18,918 bases of DNA. It comes from Geodermatophilaceae bacterium. Its GTDB lineage: Bacteria; Actinomycetota; Actinomycetes; Mycobacteriales; Geodermatophilaceae. The stretch is taken from the NCBI GenBank assembly GCA_013811975.1, contig JACCUF010000325.1, forward strand, positions 1 to 18,918, read 5' to 3'. Made by a program: the position numbers and the translations under genes. The first letter of the stretch is position 1. Every line of letters starts with the position of its first letter. Below are positions 1-6,756 of this stretch, one piece after another. Below the pieces are notes generated by a model. It searched no databases, was not told where the DNA came from, and saw only the letters and a list, made by a program, of their open reading frames with translations.

Positions 1-2280
1 CAGCCGCTGCTGTCGTCCCGCATGCCGGCCCAGCGCCCGTCGAGCCGAGCGCAGCGGGGGCGCCAGATCGACCGATCGGGACAGGGCTATGGACTCAGGT
101 GCGTACCTTGCACGTTCTTCGGCCAGCGCGATGTCACGAACGGCGACAGCGCTCTCGGCGTCGAACATCGCATCGCGGGCCAACCGACGGGCCAGCATTC
201 GGGGTGTCTCATCCTGGCGACTGGTCAGTCCCAGGTCCGTCGCCGTGTCCAGGAGTTCGTCCCAGGCCGCATGGGCACTGGGCACGGCCCTACTGCGTCC
301 GACCAGGCGGGTCCGGACCAGGCGGGTCCTGATCCGGATTGCCGCAGGGGTGAGGAGTAGGACGATCACGAGCAGCGCGGCACCGCCGATGGCGATGGGC
401 ACCCAATCAAAGCTGTCCTGTTCGGCAGTCCGGTTGAGCGTATTGGGATCGCTGAGGGTCTCATCGAAGGGATTCTGCTGACCACCGGGAAGTTGGCCGG
501 CCGGGACACTGGGCGCAGCCGATGGCTGAGCCTGGTCGGAGACGCTGTCGGCCCGGGGTGCGTAACTGAGTTCAACGGCGCGGCCGGGTCCGATCGGGGT
601 CGGGTCGAACGGCATCCAGCCCACCCCACTGATATAGGCCTCCACCCACGCGTGGGCGTCATCGGTGGTGACCGTCCAGACCCCGTCCTCGAACGTGCCG
701 GGTGTGTAACCGAGCACGACGCGTGCCGGGACACCGGCAGCGCGGAGCATGACCGCCATCGCGGCGGCGTACTGCTCGCAGTAGCCCCGCTTGTTCTGCA
801 GGAAGTTGACCAGATCGTCACCGCTGGTGCCCGGCTCGGTCGTGAGGCTGTAGAGGAAGCCGTTGGCGCTGTCGGTCAGGTAGTTGTTGATCGACAGCGC
901 CCGCTCGTACGGGCCGCCCGCGCCGGCCGCGGCTACGAGGGAGTCGACGAGAACCGCGACGGAAGGGTCCAGCCCGGTCGGGAGTGCGGTGAAGGCGACC
1001 TGCAGCGGATTGTCCGGATCAAGGTCGGGAGCTCGCGACAGTTGAGTAGCGGTCGGTTGCGGCTCCAGGGCTCGAACGGAGTACTCGAGTCCGCCTGTGG
1101 TGTCGTCGCGGCTGAATACAGTCCCGCTGCTCTCGTCGAAGCGCCAGTCCCCGGCAACCTGCACCGACACCGGCGAGGAGAAGACCGGCAAGAACCGGTC
1201 GTCGTGGTCCAGGACAGTGATGTCGGCGGTGACCGGACGCAGGACCTGCGGTCCTGGCAGCCGCACGAGCAGGCCGTTTTCGGCGACCTGCACCTGACTG
1301 TCCAGGTTGGCCAACGACCAGCCGTCCGGTCCATAGGTGTCCAGCGACAGCGAGCGCAGGTAATACGGGTCGTCGACATTGGTCTCGACTCGAAGAAGAT
1401 CGCGCGTCTCGGGCAGGGTGAGTTCGCCCTGCAAGCGCGCCAACGGACTCAGCGACGTCCCGGGACCGGGGCCGCGCCCGCCCCCGAACTGCTGCCCCAG
1501 CAACCCTTCCGGCCAGGTCGGGATGACCAGTGGCAACACCAGTCCCAGACCAAGCGCGCCGACAGCCACCTGCCCCGCGGTCACCAGCCCCGGGAGCGTC
1601 CGGTGGCCGCCGGAGGTGACAGTGCGTCCCCATCGGGTCAGGCCGTCACGGCCGTCGGCATAGAGCAACACGAGGTAGCCCAGCGCCGGACCGATGAAAC
1701 TGACGAGACTGATCGAGCCCACCAGAGTGGCCACCGGCACGAGATAGATGACCAGCAGCGCCAGACCGCCCAGGGCGGCGCGGCGCAGCCGGATGGCCAG
1801 GAACTCGACGAGGATGGCCATGAAGCCGATGGCCAGTGTTGTCAGGGCAACCAGTCCGTCCAGCAGCAGCGCCGGCGCCGCCTGCGACTGCAGGTCGAGC
1901 AGTCCTTCACCAAGGACGGCCGAGAGGTCACGGGCACTGCCGGGCGTCGGGATCACGCCCAAGGTCAGGTGTTGGGCGAAGATCAGGTTCATCATGATGA
2001 ACGCGGCCAGCAGTTGCGCGAGCGGCGCCAGCCCAGCCCCCCGCGGAAGGGCGCGGACGCCGATGCCGGTCACCGTGACCGTGGCAACGATGGCGACGAC
2101 CGACGGCAGCCAGCCCCGGTTGACGAAGACAGGCAGCAGGGCGGCGCTGGTCAGCAGCGTGGCCGCGCCGCAGGCCGTACCCATCCGCATCGATCGCCGG
2201 CGTCCCGCGGTCGAGTCGTCGCCGCTGGTGCTGTTGCCCCTCGTGCTGTTGCGTGCCTCGGCCAAGCTGGTCTCGGTCAT
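1..2280 (-). CDS. TgpA-type (DUF3488) membrane transglutaminase-like protein, C-terminus cut by window edge
   Basis: A minus-strand frame starts at ATG 2280 and stays open to base 1, giving 760 visible residues and no stop, so the C-terminus is missing. The start overlaps the DUF58 stop as ATGA. About six to seven hydrophobic segments lie between residues 36 and 254 (for example near 58-76, 86-105, 140-160 and 231-254). A large extracytoplasmic part follows, then another membrane segment near 627-645 and a basic cytosolic tail. The transglutaminase-like core is clear: GYCEQYAAAMAVMLRAAGVP with Cys501, DDAHAWVEAYI with His543, and PFDPTP with Asp559, forming the Cys-His-Asp triad of the family. 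The architecture matches the TgpA/DUF3488 family often encoded with MoxR and DUF58 proteins. Its substrate is unknown; a protease or crosslinking role at the envelope is inference. The complete protein lies beyond the left edge. Confidence 0.9.
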   Translation of the reverse strand, partial: MTETSLAEARNSTRGNSTSGDDSTAGRRRSMRMGTACGAATLLTSAALLPVFVNRGWLPSVVAIVATVTVTGIGVRALPRGAGLAPLAQLLAAFIMMNLIFAQHLTLGVIPTPGSARDLSAVLGEGLLDLQSQAAPALLLDGLVALTTLAIGFMAILVEFLAIRLRRAALGGLALLVIYLVPVATLVGSISLVSFIGPALGYLVLLYADGRDGLTRWGRTVTSGGHRTLPGLVTAGQVAVGALGLGLVLPLVIPTWPEGLLGQQFGGGRGPGPGTSLSPLARLQGELTLPETRDLLRVETNVDDPYYLRSLSLDTYGPDGWSLANLDSQVQVAENGLLVRLPGPQVLRPVTADITVLDHDDRFLPVFSSPVSVQVAGDWRFDESSGTVFSRDDTTGGLEYSVRALEPQPTATQLSRAPDLDPDNPLQVAFTALPTGLDPSVAVLVDSLVAAAGAGGPYERALSINNYLTDSANGFLYSLTTEPGTSGDDLVNFLQNKRGYCEQYAAAMAVMLRAAGVPARVVLGYTPGTFEDGVWTVTTDDAHAWVEAYISGVGWMPFDPTPIGPGRAVELSYAPRADSVSDQAQPSAAPSVPAGQLPGGQQNPFDETLSDPNTLNRTAEQDSFDWVPIAIGGAALLVIVLLLTPAAIRIRTRLVRTRLVGRSRAVPSAHAAWDELLDTATDLGLTSRQDETPRMLARRLARDAMFDAESAVAVRDIALAEERARYAPESIALSRSVDLAPPLRSARRALGRHAGRQQRL
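301..330. repeat. 15-bp tandem duplication inside the TgpA-like gene
   Basis: Two adjacent 15-bp copies (301-315 and 316-330) differ only at the last base. On the minus strand they encode RTRLV twice, right after the C-terminal membrane segment of the TgpA-like protein. The repeat is in frame and only lengthens a basic juxtamembrane stretch. It looks like a recent slippage duplication with no sign of a mobile element. Confidence 0.7.
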
Positions 2281-3698
2281 GGCGTGCGCGCAGTCGTAAG
2301 GCGGGTACCGCCGGATCCTTCGGAGGAGGCCGCGGTCCCGCTGTAGCCGAAGGCCGTGACCCCAGCCTGAGCCCAGGCGTCGGTGATCGTGACCCCCGCG
2401 GGCACGATGACGACTCGCCAACCGGCTCGCCGGAACACGCCGGCCGTGGCCAGCACCTGCTGGCTCGGCTCGGCCACCGCTGACTTCGGGGCGACGGCCG
2501 CGACGGCCGCGACGGCACGCTGGTCGCTTCCGCGGTCTGCGCTCTCAACAGGTGAGGACGCCGGCCGGCCGGATCGGACGCGGCGAAGCGGCCCACCGGT
2601 GCCGTAGCTGGCCACATCGGACAGCACGGCGATCGAGGTGGCGGTCGAGGATCGGCCCCGGATCAGTGCGGATGCGTCGTCCGGGGTCGCCTCGCCGAGA
2701 ACGCAGACCAACAGTCCGTCCTCACCGGCCAGGCGCAGCTCGCTGATCCCGTGATCAAGGGTTCGAAGGGTCGACGTGCGGATGACAGCCAGTTGGTCGA
2801 GCAGGGCGTCCCGCGCGGCCAAGCCCGAGACACCATGGATCTCACCGCCATCGGTGAACAGTCGCAGGCTGTAGCCCAGTCGGGTCAGGTGATCTCCGAT
2901 ACTGGCCGCAGCGCTCACCGACCACTCGAAGCTGCCGCTCATCCCCTCGCCGCGATGTGCGGTGCCGCGGGTGTCCAGCAGCATTGCCGATCTGGTCTGC
3001 CAGGGCTGCTCCTCCCTGCGGACCATCAGTTTGCCGATCCGCGCAGTGGACCGCCAGTGCACCTTGCGCAGGTCATCGCCGCTGCGGAACTCACGGGTCG
3101 CGGCATCGTCCTCGCCCTGGATGGAGACCGACCGTGAACTGCTTTCCCCGCCGGTTGAGTACGCTCCGCCCAGCCCAACCCCCGGTAGCGGGTGCACGAC
3201 GGGGACGAAGGTGAGGATGTCGGTGGCCGCGAAGCCCCGGCTGCGCTCGACCAGGCCAAACGGGTCGCTGAGCTTCAACCGCAGCGGACCGATGGCGAAC
3301 CGTCCGCGCAACGCAGACTTCACCTCGTAGGACAGCTCCACGCTGGCCCCGGGTGCCAGCCGGTCGACGACGAACCGGGCGTGCTGGCCCAAGACGTGTG
3401 GAACCGAATCATCAAGCTGGAGCAACCCACTGCGCTGTTCGGCGCGGTTGGTCACCCGCAGGACGATGGTGGCTGGCTGGCCGACCGGCGTGCGGCTGGG
3501 CACGATCGACCTCGACGAGGACAGGCGGAACCGGTTGCGGCCCACGAACAAAGAGGCGACCAGGGGGACGGCGAGGGCAAAGACAGCGGCGCGTAACAAG
3601 TCGGATTCGCCCAAGGTGACCCCGGTGAGCACCAGCGCGATTCCCGCGGCGACCAGGGAGTTGCCACGAATGGTCAGGTTGTCCCAGAGCTTGCGCAT
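2277..3698 (-). CDS. DUF58 domain protein
   Basis: This 473-residue protein starts at ATG 3698, 6 nt after the moxR stop, and its TGA overlaps the ATG of the TgpA-like gene. Two hydrophobic segments near residues 14-50 anchor it in the membrane. A beta-rich region follows (about 60-160), then the DUF58 signature around residues 200-235, including REFRSGDDLRKVHWRSTARI and KLMVRREEQPW. The C-terminal part (about residue 350 on) is low-complexity and includes an AVAAVAAVA run. DUF58 proteins commonly travel with MoxR ATPases and have a von Willebrand A-like core in part of the family. The partner here is almost certainly the adjacent MoxR. The molecular function is not established; no enzymatic motif is visible. 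Confidence 0.9.
   Translation of the reverse strand: MRKLWDNLTIRGNSLVAAGIALVLTGVTLGESDLLRAAVFALAVPLVASLFVGRNRFRLSSSRSIVPSRTPVGQPATIVLRVTNRAEQRSGLLQLDDSVPHVLGQHARFVVDRLAPGASVELSYEVKSALRGRFAIGPLRLKLSDPFGLVERSRGFAATDILTFVPVVHPLPGVGLGGAYSTGGESSSRSVSIQGEDDAATREFRSGDDLRKVHWRSTARIGKLMVRREEQPWQTRSAMLLDTRGTAHRGEGMSGSFEWSVSAAASIGDHLTRLGYSLRLFTDGGEIHGVSGLAARDALLDQLAVIRTSTLRTLDHGISELRLAGEDGLLVCVLGEATPDDASALIRGRSSTATSIAVLSDVASYGTGGPLRRVRSGRPASSPVESADRGSDQRAVAAVAAVAPKSAVAEPSQQVLATAGVFRRAGWRVVIVPAGVTITDAWAQAGVTAFGYSGTAASSEGSGGTRLTTARTP
2491..2517. repeat. 9-bp triple tandem repeat in the DUF58 gene
   Basis: Three consecutive copies of gcgacggcc (the last with a final a) lie in frame and encode the AVAAVAAVA run in the C-terminal linker of the DUF58 protein. 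This is probably a slippage-prone coding microsatellite in an unconstrained linker. Confidence 0.6.
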
Positions 3699-3704
3699 CT
3701 CAGG

Positions 3705-4808
3705 TCAGCCGATTCGTCCCTGTCGACCGTGTAGCTCCACAGGGCCGGCCGACGCGGCGGGCGCATCGCGTGGCACCGGCACCCGCTTCACGCAGTCGGC
3801 GACGACGTCGATCGCAGCGCGCCTGGCGATTTGTGCCTCGGGCGTGAGGATCACCCGGTGGCAGAGCACTGGCCCCACGAGCTGCTGAACGTCGTCGGGC
3901 AGCACGTACTCCCGACCGGCCAGCGCCGCCACGGCCTTGGCCGAGCGAAGCAGCTGCAGGCTTGATCGCGGAGAGCCCCCGAGCCGCAACTCGGAGCTGC
4001 GACGGGTCGCCGCGACCAACTCGACCACGTAACTCGACACGGCGGGGGACACGAAGACCCCGGCCACTGCGGCGATGATGCTGCGTACCTCAGCGGCATT
4101 CGAGACCGGTCGAAGGTCCTCGAGGGGGTCGTGGTCGGCGTGCCCAGAGAGCATCGCCAGCTCTGCCCGGGTATCCGGGTAGCCCATCGACACCCGCGCG
4201 GTGAACCGGTCGCGCTGTGCCTCTGGTAGCGGGTAGGTGCCTTCCATCTCGATCGGGTTCTGGGTGGCCACGACCATGAACGGGCTCTCGAGGTAGTACG
4301 TCGTCCCGTCGACGGTGACCTGTCGCTCCTCCATGCACTCCAGGAGTGCCGACTGGGTCTTGGGAGAGGCTCGGTTGATCTCGTCGCCGACGACTAGGTT
4401 GGCGAACACCGCGCCGGGCTTGAATTCGAAGTCGCGGGTGTCCTGGTTGTAGACGCTGACTCCGGTCACGTCGCTGGGCAACAGGTCCGGGGTGAACTGC
4501 AGCCGACGCACCGAACAGTCGATCGAGCGGGCCAACGCCTTGGCGAGCTTGGTCTTGCCGACCCCTGGGACGTCCTCGATCAACAGGTGTCCTTCGGCCA
4601 ACATCACGACAAGGGCGAGTCGGACGATGTCGGGCTTGCCCTCGATCACCCGCTCGATGTTGGTCGCGATTCGAGCGGTGATCTCGCGTGCCTCGTCCAG
4701 CGGTAGCGCGCCCTGGCGGGCTCGGTGCGCGCCGTCGCTGGACGCCGGGCCACCTCGTTCATCGACGTCACTGTGTTTGACGACCTCGCTATGCGGGGCG
4801 GCTGTCAC
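3705..4808 (-). CDS. moxR: MoxR-family AAA+ ATPase
   Basis: This 367-residue cytoplasmic AAA+ ATPase begins at GTG 4808, supported by an AGGAGG Shine-Dalgarno sequence nine bases upstream. The first ~35 residues are polar and probably disordered. The core has Walker A PGVGKT (81-86), Walker B VVGDE (139-143) followed by INRASPKTQSALLECMEE, sensor-1 ATQNP (181-185) and the arginine-containing AQRDRF (197-202). These are all in the order and spacing of MoxR proteins. Family members act as chaperone-like ATPases that remodel or insert cofactors into partner proteins, often VWA or DUF58 proteins. It is first gene of the leftward moxR/DUF58/TgpA unit and is transcribed divergently from mraZ. The client here is unknown; the adjacent DUF58 protein is the best guess. 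Confidence 0.93.
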   Translation of the reverse strand: MTAAPHSEVVKHSDVDERGGPASSDGAHRARQGALPLDEAREITARIATNIERVIEGKPDIVRLALVVMLAEGHLLIEDVPGVGKTKLAKALARSIDCSVRRLQFTPDLLPSDVTGVSVYNQDTRDFEFKPGAVFANLVVGDEINRASPKTQSALLECMEERQVTVDGTTYYLESPFMVVATQNPIEMEGTYPLPEAQRDRFTARVSMGYPDTRAELAMLSGHADHDPLEDLRPVSNAAEVRSIIAAVAGVFVSPAVSSYVVELVAATRRSSELRLGGSPRSSLQLLRSAKAVAALAGREYVLPDDVQQLVGPVLCHRVILTPEAQIARRAAIDVVADCVKRVPVPRDAPAASAGPVELHGRQGRIG

Positions 4809-4817
4809 CGCAGCGTT

Positions 4818-4823
4818 CCTCCT
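4818..4823 (-). promoter_or_regulatory. Shine-Dalgarno of moxR
   Basis: On the minus strand AGGAGG occupies 4823-4818, nine bases before GTG 4808. It is a perfect match to the anti-SD core and fixes the moxR start. Confidence 0.75.
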
Positions 4824-4887
4824 ACCTGCTCACCGGGATCGCCGGCGGGCATCTGGGTGCCGGCCAAGCGCGGCAGATGGTCTCAGG

Positions 4888-4916
4888 AGCCTACGTCGGG
4901 CTTCAGCGGATGTGTA
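4888..4916 (-). promoter_or_regulatory. Candidate moxR promoter (weak)
   Basis: On the minus strand TACACA (4916-4911, 4/6 to TTGACA) lies 17 bp ahead of TAGGCT (4893-4888, fitting the actinobacterial TANNNT -10). This would start transcription near 4881 and leave a ~70-nt leader. That leader contains a 6-bp inverted repeat, CATCTG 4850-4855 / CAGATG 4874-4879. Such matches arise by chance, so this is tentative. Confidence 0.28.
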
Positions 4917-4970
4917 GGCGTGTCGGAATGAACCGCCGCTCGGACTGTATTCGGATCAGATGACGCCAAT

Positions 4971-5016
4971 GTGGGGCATTGTGGGTTAAGGTGGCGACTG
5001 GTGGAGGACGGTGGTG
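4971..5016 (+). promoter_or_regulatory. MraZ operator: five GTGG boxes at exact 10-bp spacing
   Basis: GTGG occurs at 4971, 4981, 4991, 5001 and 5011, each exactly one helical turn from the last, with boxes GTGGGG, GTGGGT, GTGGCG, GTGGAG and GTGGTG. In E. coli MraZ binds TGGGN direct repeats separated by 5 bp (10-bp period) just upstream of its own gene. Position, spacing and core sequence match that arrangement. The array lies 28-73 bp before the mraZ start and overlaps the candidate -10, as expected for autorepression. Five boxes would suit several dimers of the ring-forming MraZ oligomer; that stoichiometry is inference. Confidence 0.8.
4987..4992 (+). promoter_or_regulatory. Candidate mraZ -10 element
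   Basis: TAAGGT fits the actinobacterial TANNNT -10 pattern and sits across the second and third GTGG boxes, so bound MraZ would block it. No convincing -35 is seen at 16-19 bp: the TTGACA-like ATGACG at 4960-4965 would give a 21-bp spacer. Transcription would start around 4999-5000, about 44 nt before the mraZ start. Confidence 0.4.
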
Positions 5017-5030
5017 AGTCAACAGGCGGG

Positions 5031-5036
5031 AGGAGG
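5031..5036 (+). promoter_or_regulatory. Shine-Dalgarno that fixes the mraZ start
   Basis: AGGAGG lies seven bases before GTG 5044. It selects this GTG over the upstream in-frame GTGs at 5011 and 5014, the first of which coincides with the fifth MraZ box. Confidence 0.8.
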
Positions 5037-5043
5037 TGGGGCG

Positions 5044-5481
5044 GTGTTCTTCGGAACGCACGTGCTGCGCCTCGACGAAAAGGGCCGCCTGGCGCTGCCG
5101 TCCCGTTACCGCGACGAACTCTCCGAGGGCCTGGTGATCACCAAGGGCCAGGAACGCTGTCTGTTCGGATATCCGGCGGCCTACATGTCCCGCATCGCCG
5201 ACTCCCTGGCCCACAGCTCAGCTCCCGGCGGCTCGCGCGCTGTCCGGGAGTACGAACGATTCCTGTTCGGCTCCGCCGACAACCCGACTCCGGACAAGGC
5301 CGGGCGGGTCGTCGTACGGCCGGAACTGCGTGACTACGCCGGGCTGGACCGCGACTGCGTCGTGGTCGGTGCCAACACCCGCTTCGAGATCTGGGAGTCG
5401 GCCGCCTGGGCGCGGTTCGTGGCCGATCGCGAGGACTCCTTCTCCGACCTGGAGGCCGAGGTGTTGCCTCGGGCGATCTGA
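5044..5481 (+). CDS. mraZ: Transcriptional regulator MraZ
   Basis: The 145-residue product begins MFFGTHVLRLDEKGRLALPS, the usual MraZ N-terminus, and matches the family length of about 143. Two AbrB-like half-domains each carry the DxxxR DNA-contact motif: DEKGR at 11-15 and DKAGR at 84-88. The open frame extends upstream to GTG 5011, but that would add 11 Gly-rich residues, run into the operator and ignore the perfect AGGAGG before 5044. MraZ is a nucleoid-associated regulator that binds direct repeats ahead of its own gene and represses or modulates the dcw operon. The five phased GTGG boxes just upstream are its probable target. An unusually long gap of 252 bp follows before rsmH. Confidence 0.95.
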   Translation: MFFGTHVLRLDEKGRLALPSRYRDELSEGLVITKGQERCLFGYPAAYMSRIADSLAHSSAPGGSRAVREYERFLFGSADNPTPDKAGRVVVRPELRDYAGLDRDCVVVGANTRFEIWESAAWARFVADREDSFSDLEAEVLPRAI

Positions 5482-5657
5482 CTTGTTGCGCACCCCGAGT
5501 CCCGGCACACCTCGCCCCTCCGGTGAGGTCTCCTCCCGCACCGCACCGCCACCGCCCTGGCGCACCTTCCCCGGTGCCAGGTAGGAGGGCCGGCGGAGCG
5601 GGTGGGGACCTGACCGGAGGGCCGATCACGCAGAACGGTCCACTCGAGAGGAGGCAG
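5482..5657 (+). other. Structured C-rich then G-rich leader between mraZ and rsmH
   Basis: No convincing gene or TANNNT promoter is visible here. Bases about 5491-5572 are strongly C-rich and G-poor on the sense strand, and the strand then switches to G-rich (about 5573-5630). The blocks can pair: CCCTCCGGT (5516-5524) and ACCGGAGGG (5613-5621) form a perfect 9-bp inverted repeat. Smaller hairpins are ACCTC 5509-5513 / GAGGT 5525-5529 and GCACC 5562-5566 / GGTGC 5573-5577, the latter extended by CCTG/CAGG past a 2-nt bulge. No U-run follows, so an intrinsic terminator is unlikely. A C-over-G bubble is the kind of tract used by Rho, so attenuation is possible. Function unproven. Confidence 0.4.
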
Positions 5658-5699
5658 ATGAGCACCGACGACGCACTCTCCGCCGCGGAGGAGAGATGA
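5658..5699 (+). CDS. Leader mini-ORF 1 (13 codons)
   Basis: ATG 5658 opens a 13-codon frame, MSTDDALSAAEER, ending at TGA 5697-5699, which overlaps the ATG of mini-ORF 2 as ATGA. An AGGAGG (5649-5654) precedes it, though with a tight 3-nt spacer. The peptide repeats the first residues of RsmH (MSTD) and has no recognisable function. The act of translation, which would open the hairpin over the next ribosome site, is the likelier role. Whether it is translated is inferred from layout alone. Confidence 0.45.
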   Translation: MSTDDALSAAEER

Positions 5700-5737
5700 G
5701 CACCGACGACGCACTCTCCGCCGCGGAGCAGAGATGA
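5696..5737 (+). CDS. Leader mini-ORF 2 (13 codons), overlapping the rsmH start
   Basis: ATG 5696 opens MSTDDALSAAEQR, differing from mini-ORF 1 at one residue, and ends at TGA 5735-5737, overlapping ATG 5734 of rsmH as ATGA. It is preceded by GGAGG (5687-5691), whereas the G-to-C change in this unit leaves only GGAG (5725-5728) before rsmH. A ribosome finishing this ORF would be positioned to reinitiate on rsmH. Translation is not proven. Confidence 0.45.
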   Translation: MSTDDALSAAEQR

Positions 5738-6756
5738 GCACCGATACCAGTCCCGGTCACGTACCGGTTCTGCTGTCCCGGGTCTGCGAGCTGCTGGCAC
5801 CAGTCGCCGCGCGCCCGGCTGCCGTGCTTGTGGACGCCACCGTCGGACTAGGCGGTCACGCCCGCGCCCTGCTGGCGGCCCACCCCGGTCTCCGGGTCAT
5901 CGGTCTCGACCGTGATGAAGCGGCCCTTCAGATCTCCCGGAACAGGCTCGCCGAGTACCGAGACCGAATCAGATTAGTGCACACCGGGTTCGATGCCCTC
6001 GGCGTTGTTCTGAAGGAGTTCGCCTCAACCGGCGTCGACGGCGTGCTGTTCGACCTGGGGGTTTCATCCATGCAGCTCGACCAGGGCGAGCGTGGCTTTT
6101 CCTACTCCCGCGACACCGGCTTGGACATGCGGATGGATACCACCGCCACGCTGACCGCGGAGCACGTCGTCAACAGCTACTCCCGAGGTGAGCTGACCCG
6201 GATCCTACGGGCGTACGGTGAGGAGCGCTTCGCCTCTCGAGTCGCCGCGGCCATCGTCCGCGAACGCGACCGCGCCCCGATCACCAGTTCGGTCGCCCTC
6301 GCCGAGCTGGTCCGTGCCGCCATCCCGGCCGCCACCCGGCGTACTGGCGGACATCCCGCCAAACGCACGTTCCAGGGCCTTCGGATCGAGGTCAACGGCG
6401 AACTCGCGGCCCTCGAGACCGCGCTTCCTGCGGCAATCGAGGCATTGCGAGCCGGGGGCCGTCTGGTAGCGATCAGCTACCACTCCTTGGAGGACCGGAT
6501 CGTCAAGCGGGCCCTCGTACGGGCCACTCAGGACAGCACGCCGCTCGACCTGCCTGTACTGCTGCCGCAGGGCCGGCCGCGGCTGCGGATGCTGACTCGT
6601 GGAGCCGAGTTGCCTACCGCCGAGGAAGTGCAGAACAACCCTCGGGCGGCATCGGCCAAGATGCGTGCCGCCGAGCGGATGGACATCGAACGGGACGACA
6701 TCGAACTCGAGGGTGGAGCAACGCCCCAGCGGACCCGGACAAGGGGTGCCGCCTGA
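5734..6756 (+). CDS. rsmH: 16S rRNA (cytosine-1402 N4) methyltransferase RsmH
   Basis: RsmH (MraW) methylates the N4 position of C1402 in 16S rRNA with S-adenosylmethionine. The 340-residue length is usual for actinobacteria. Visible signatures are the N-terminal HVPVLL, the SAM loop DATVGLGGH (34-42), DLGVSSMQLDQGERGFSY around 108-124, and YHSLEDRIVKR from residue 249. The ATG at 5734 is chosen because HVPVLL normally lies within about ten residues of the start. Earlier ATGs at 5658 and 5696 are in other frames and terminate at once. The gene follows two coupled mini-ORFs in a repeat, and its TGA overlaps the ftsL ATG as TGATG. No strong promoter is seen just upstream, so it is probably read from the mraZ promoter. 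Confidence 0.96.
   Translation: MSTDTSPGHVPVLLSRVCELLAPVAARPAAVLVDATVGLGGHARALLAAHPGLRVIGLDRDEAALQISRNRLAEYRDRIRLVHTGFDALGVVLKEFASTGVDGVLFDLGVSSMQLDQGERGFSYSRDTGLDMRMDTTATLTAEHVVNSYSRGELTRILRAYGEERFASRVAAAIVRERDRAPITSSVALAELVRAAIPAATRRTGGHPAKRTFQGLRIEVNGELAALETALPAAIEALRAGGRLVAISYHSLEDRIVKRALVRATQDSTPLDLPVLLPQGRPRLRMLTRGAELPTAEEVQNNPRAASAKMRAAERMDIERDDIELEGGATPQRTRTRGAA

Larger units (their letters stand above)
5658..5744 (+). repeat. 38-bp tandem repeat: two full units plus an 11-bp third copy that starts rsmH
   Basis: Units 5658-5695 and 5696-5733 are identical except for one base (G at 5691, C at 5729). The third copy, 5734-5744, shares the first 11 bases (ATGAGCACCGA) and then becomes the rsmH coding sequence. 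Each unit starts with ATG and contains CTCCGC-C-GCGGAG, a near-palindrome whose right arm includes the Shine-Dalgarno of the next ATG. The 38-bp period (not a multiple of 3) places a TGA exactly over each following ATG. Confidence 0.95.

Noticed and set aside
493..2346. 617-codon open frame on the plus strand
   Set aside because: It is antisense to the TgpA-like gene. Its product is low-complexity (Gln, Arg, Gly-rich) with no domain, and the minus strand carries a clear catalytic triad. Long antisense frames are usual at this G+C content.
5011..5043. Longer mraZ start at GTG 5011
   Set aside because: It would add 11 Gly-rich residues absent from MraZ proteins, coincides with the fifth operator box, and lacks the AGGAGG that precedes GTG 5044.
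5556..5581. Intrinsic terminator after mraZ
   Set aside because: There is a hairpin (CCTG..GCACC / GGTGC-CAGG), but it is followed by a purine-rich tract with no U-run, so it is not a standard intrinsic terminator.
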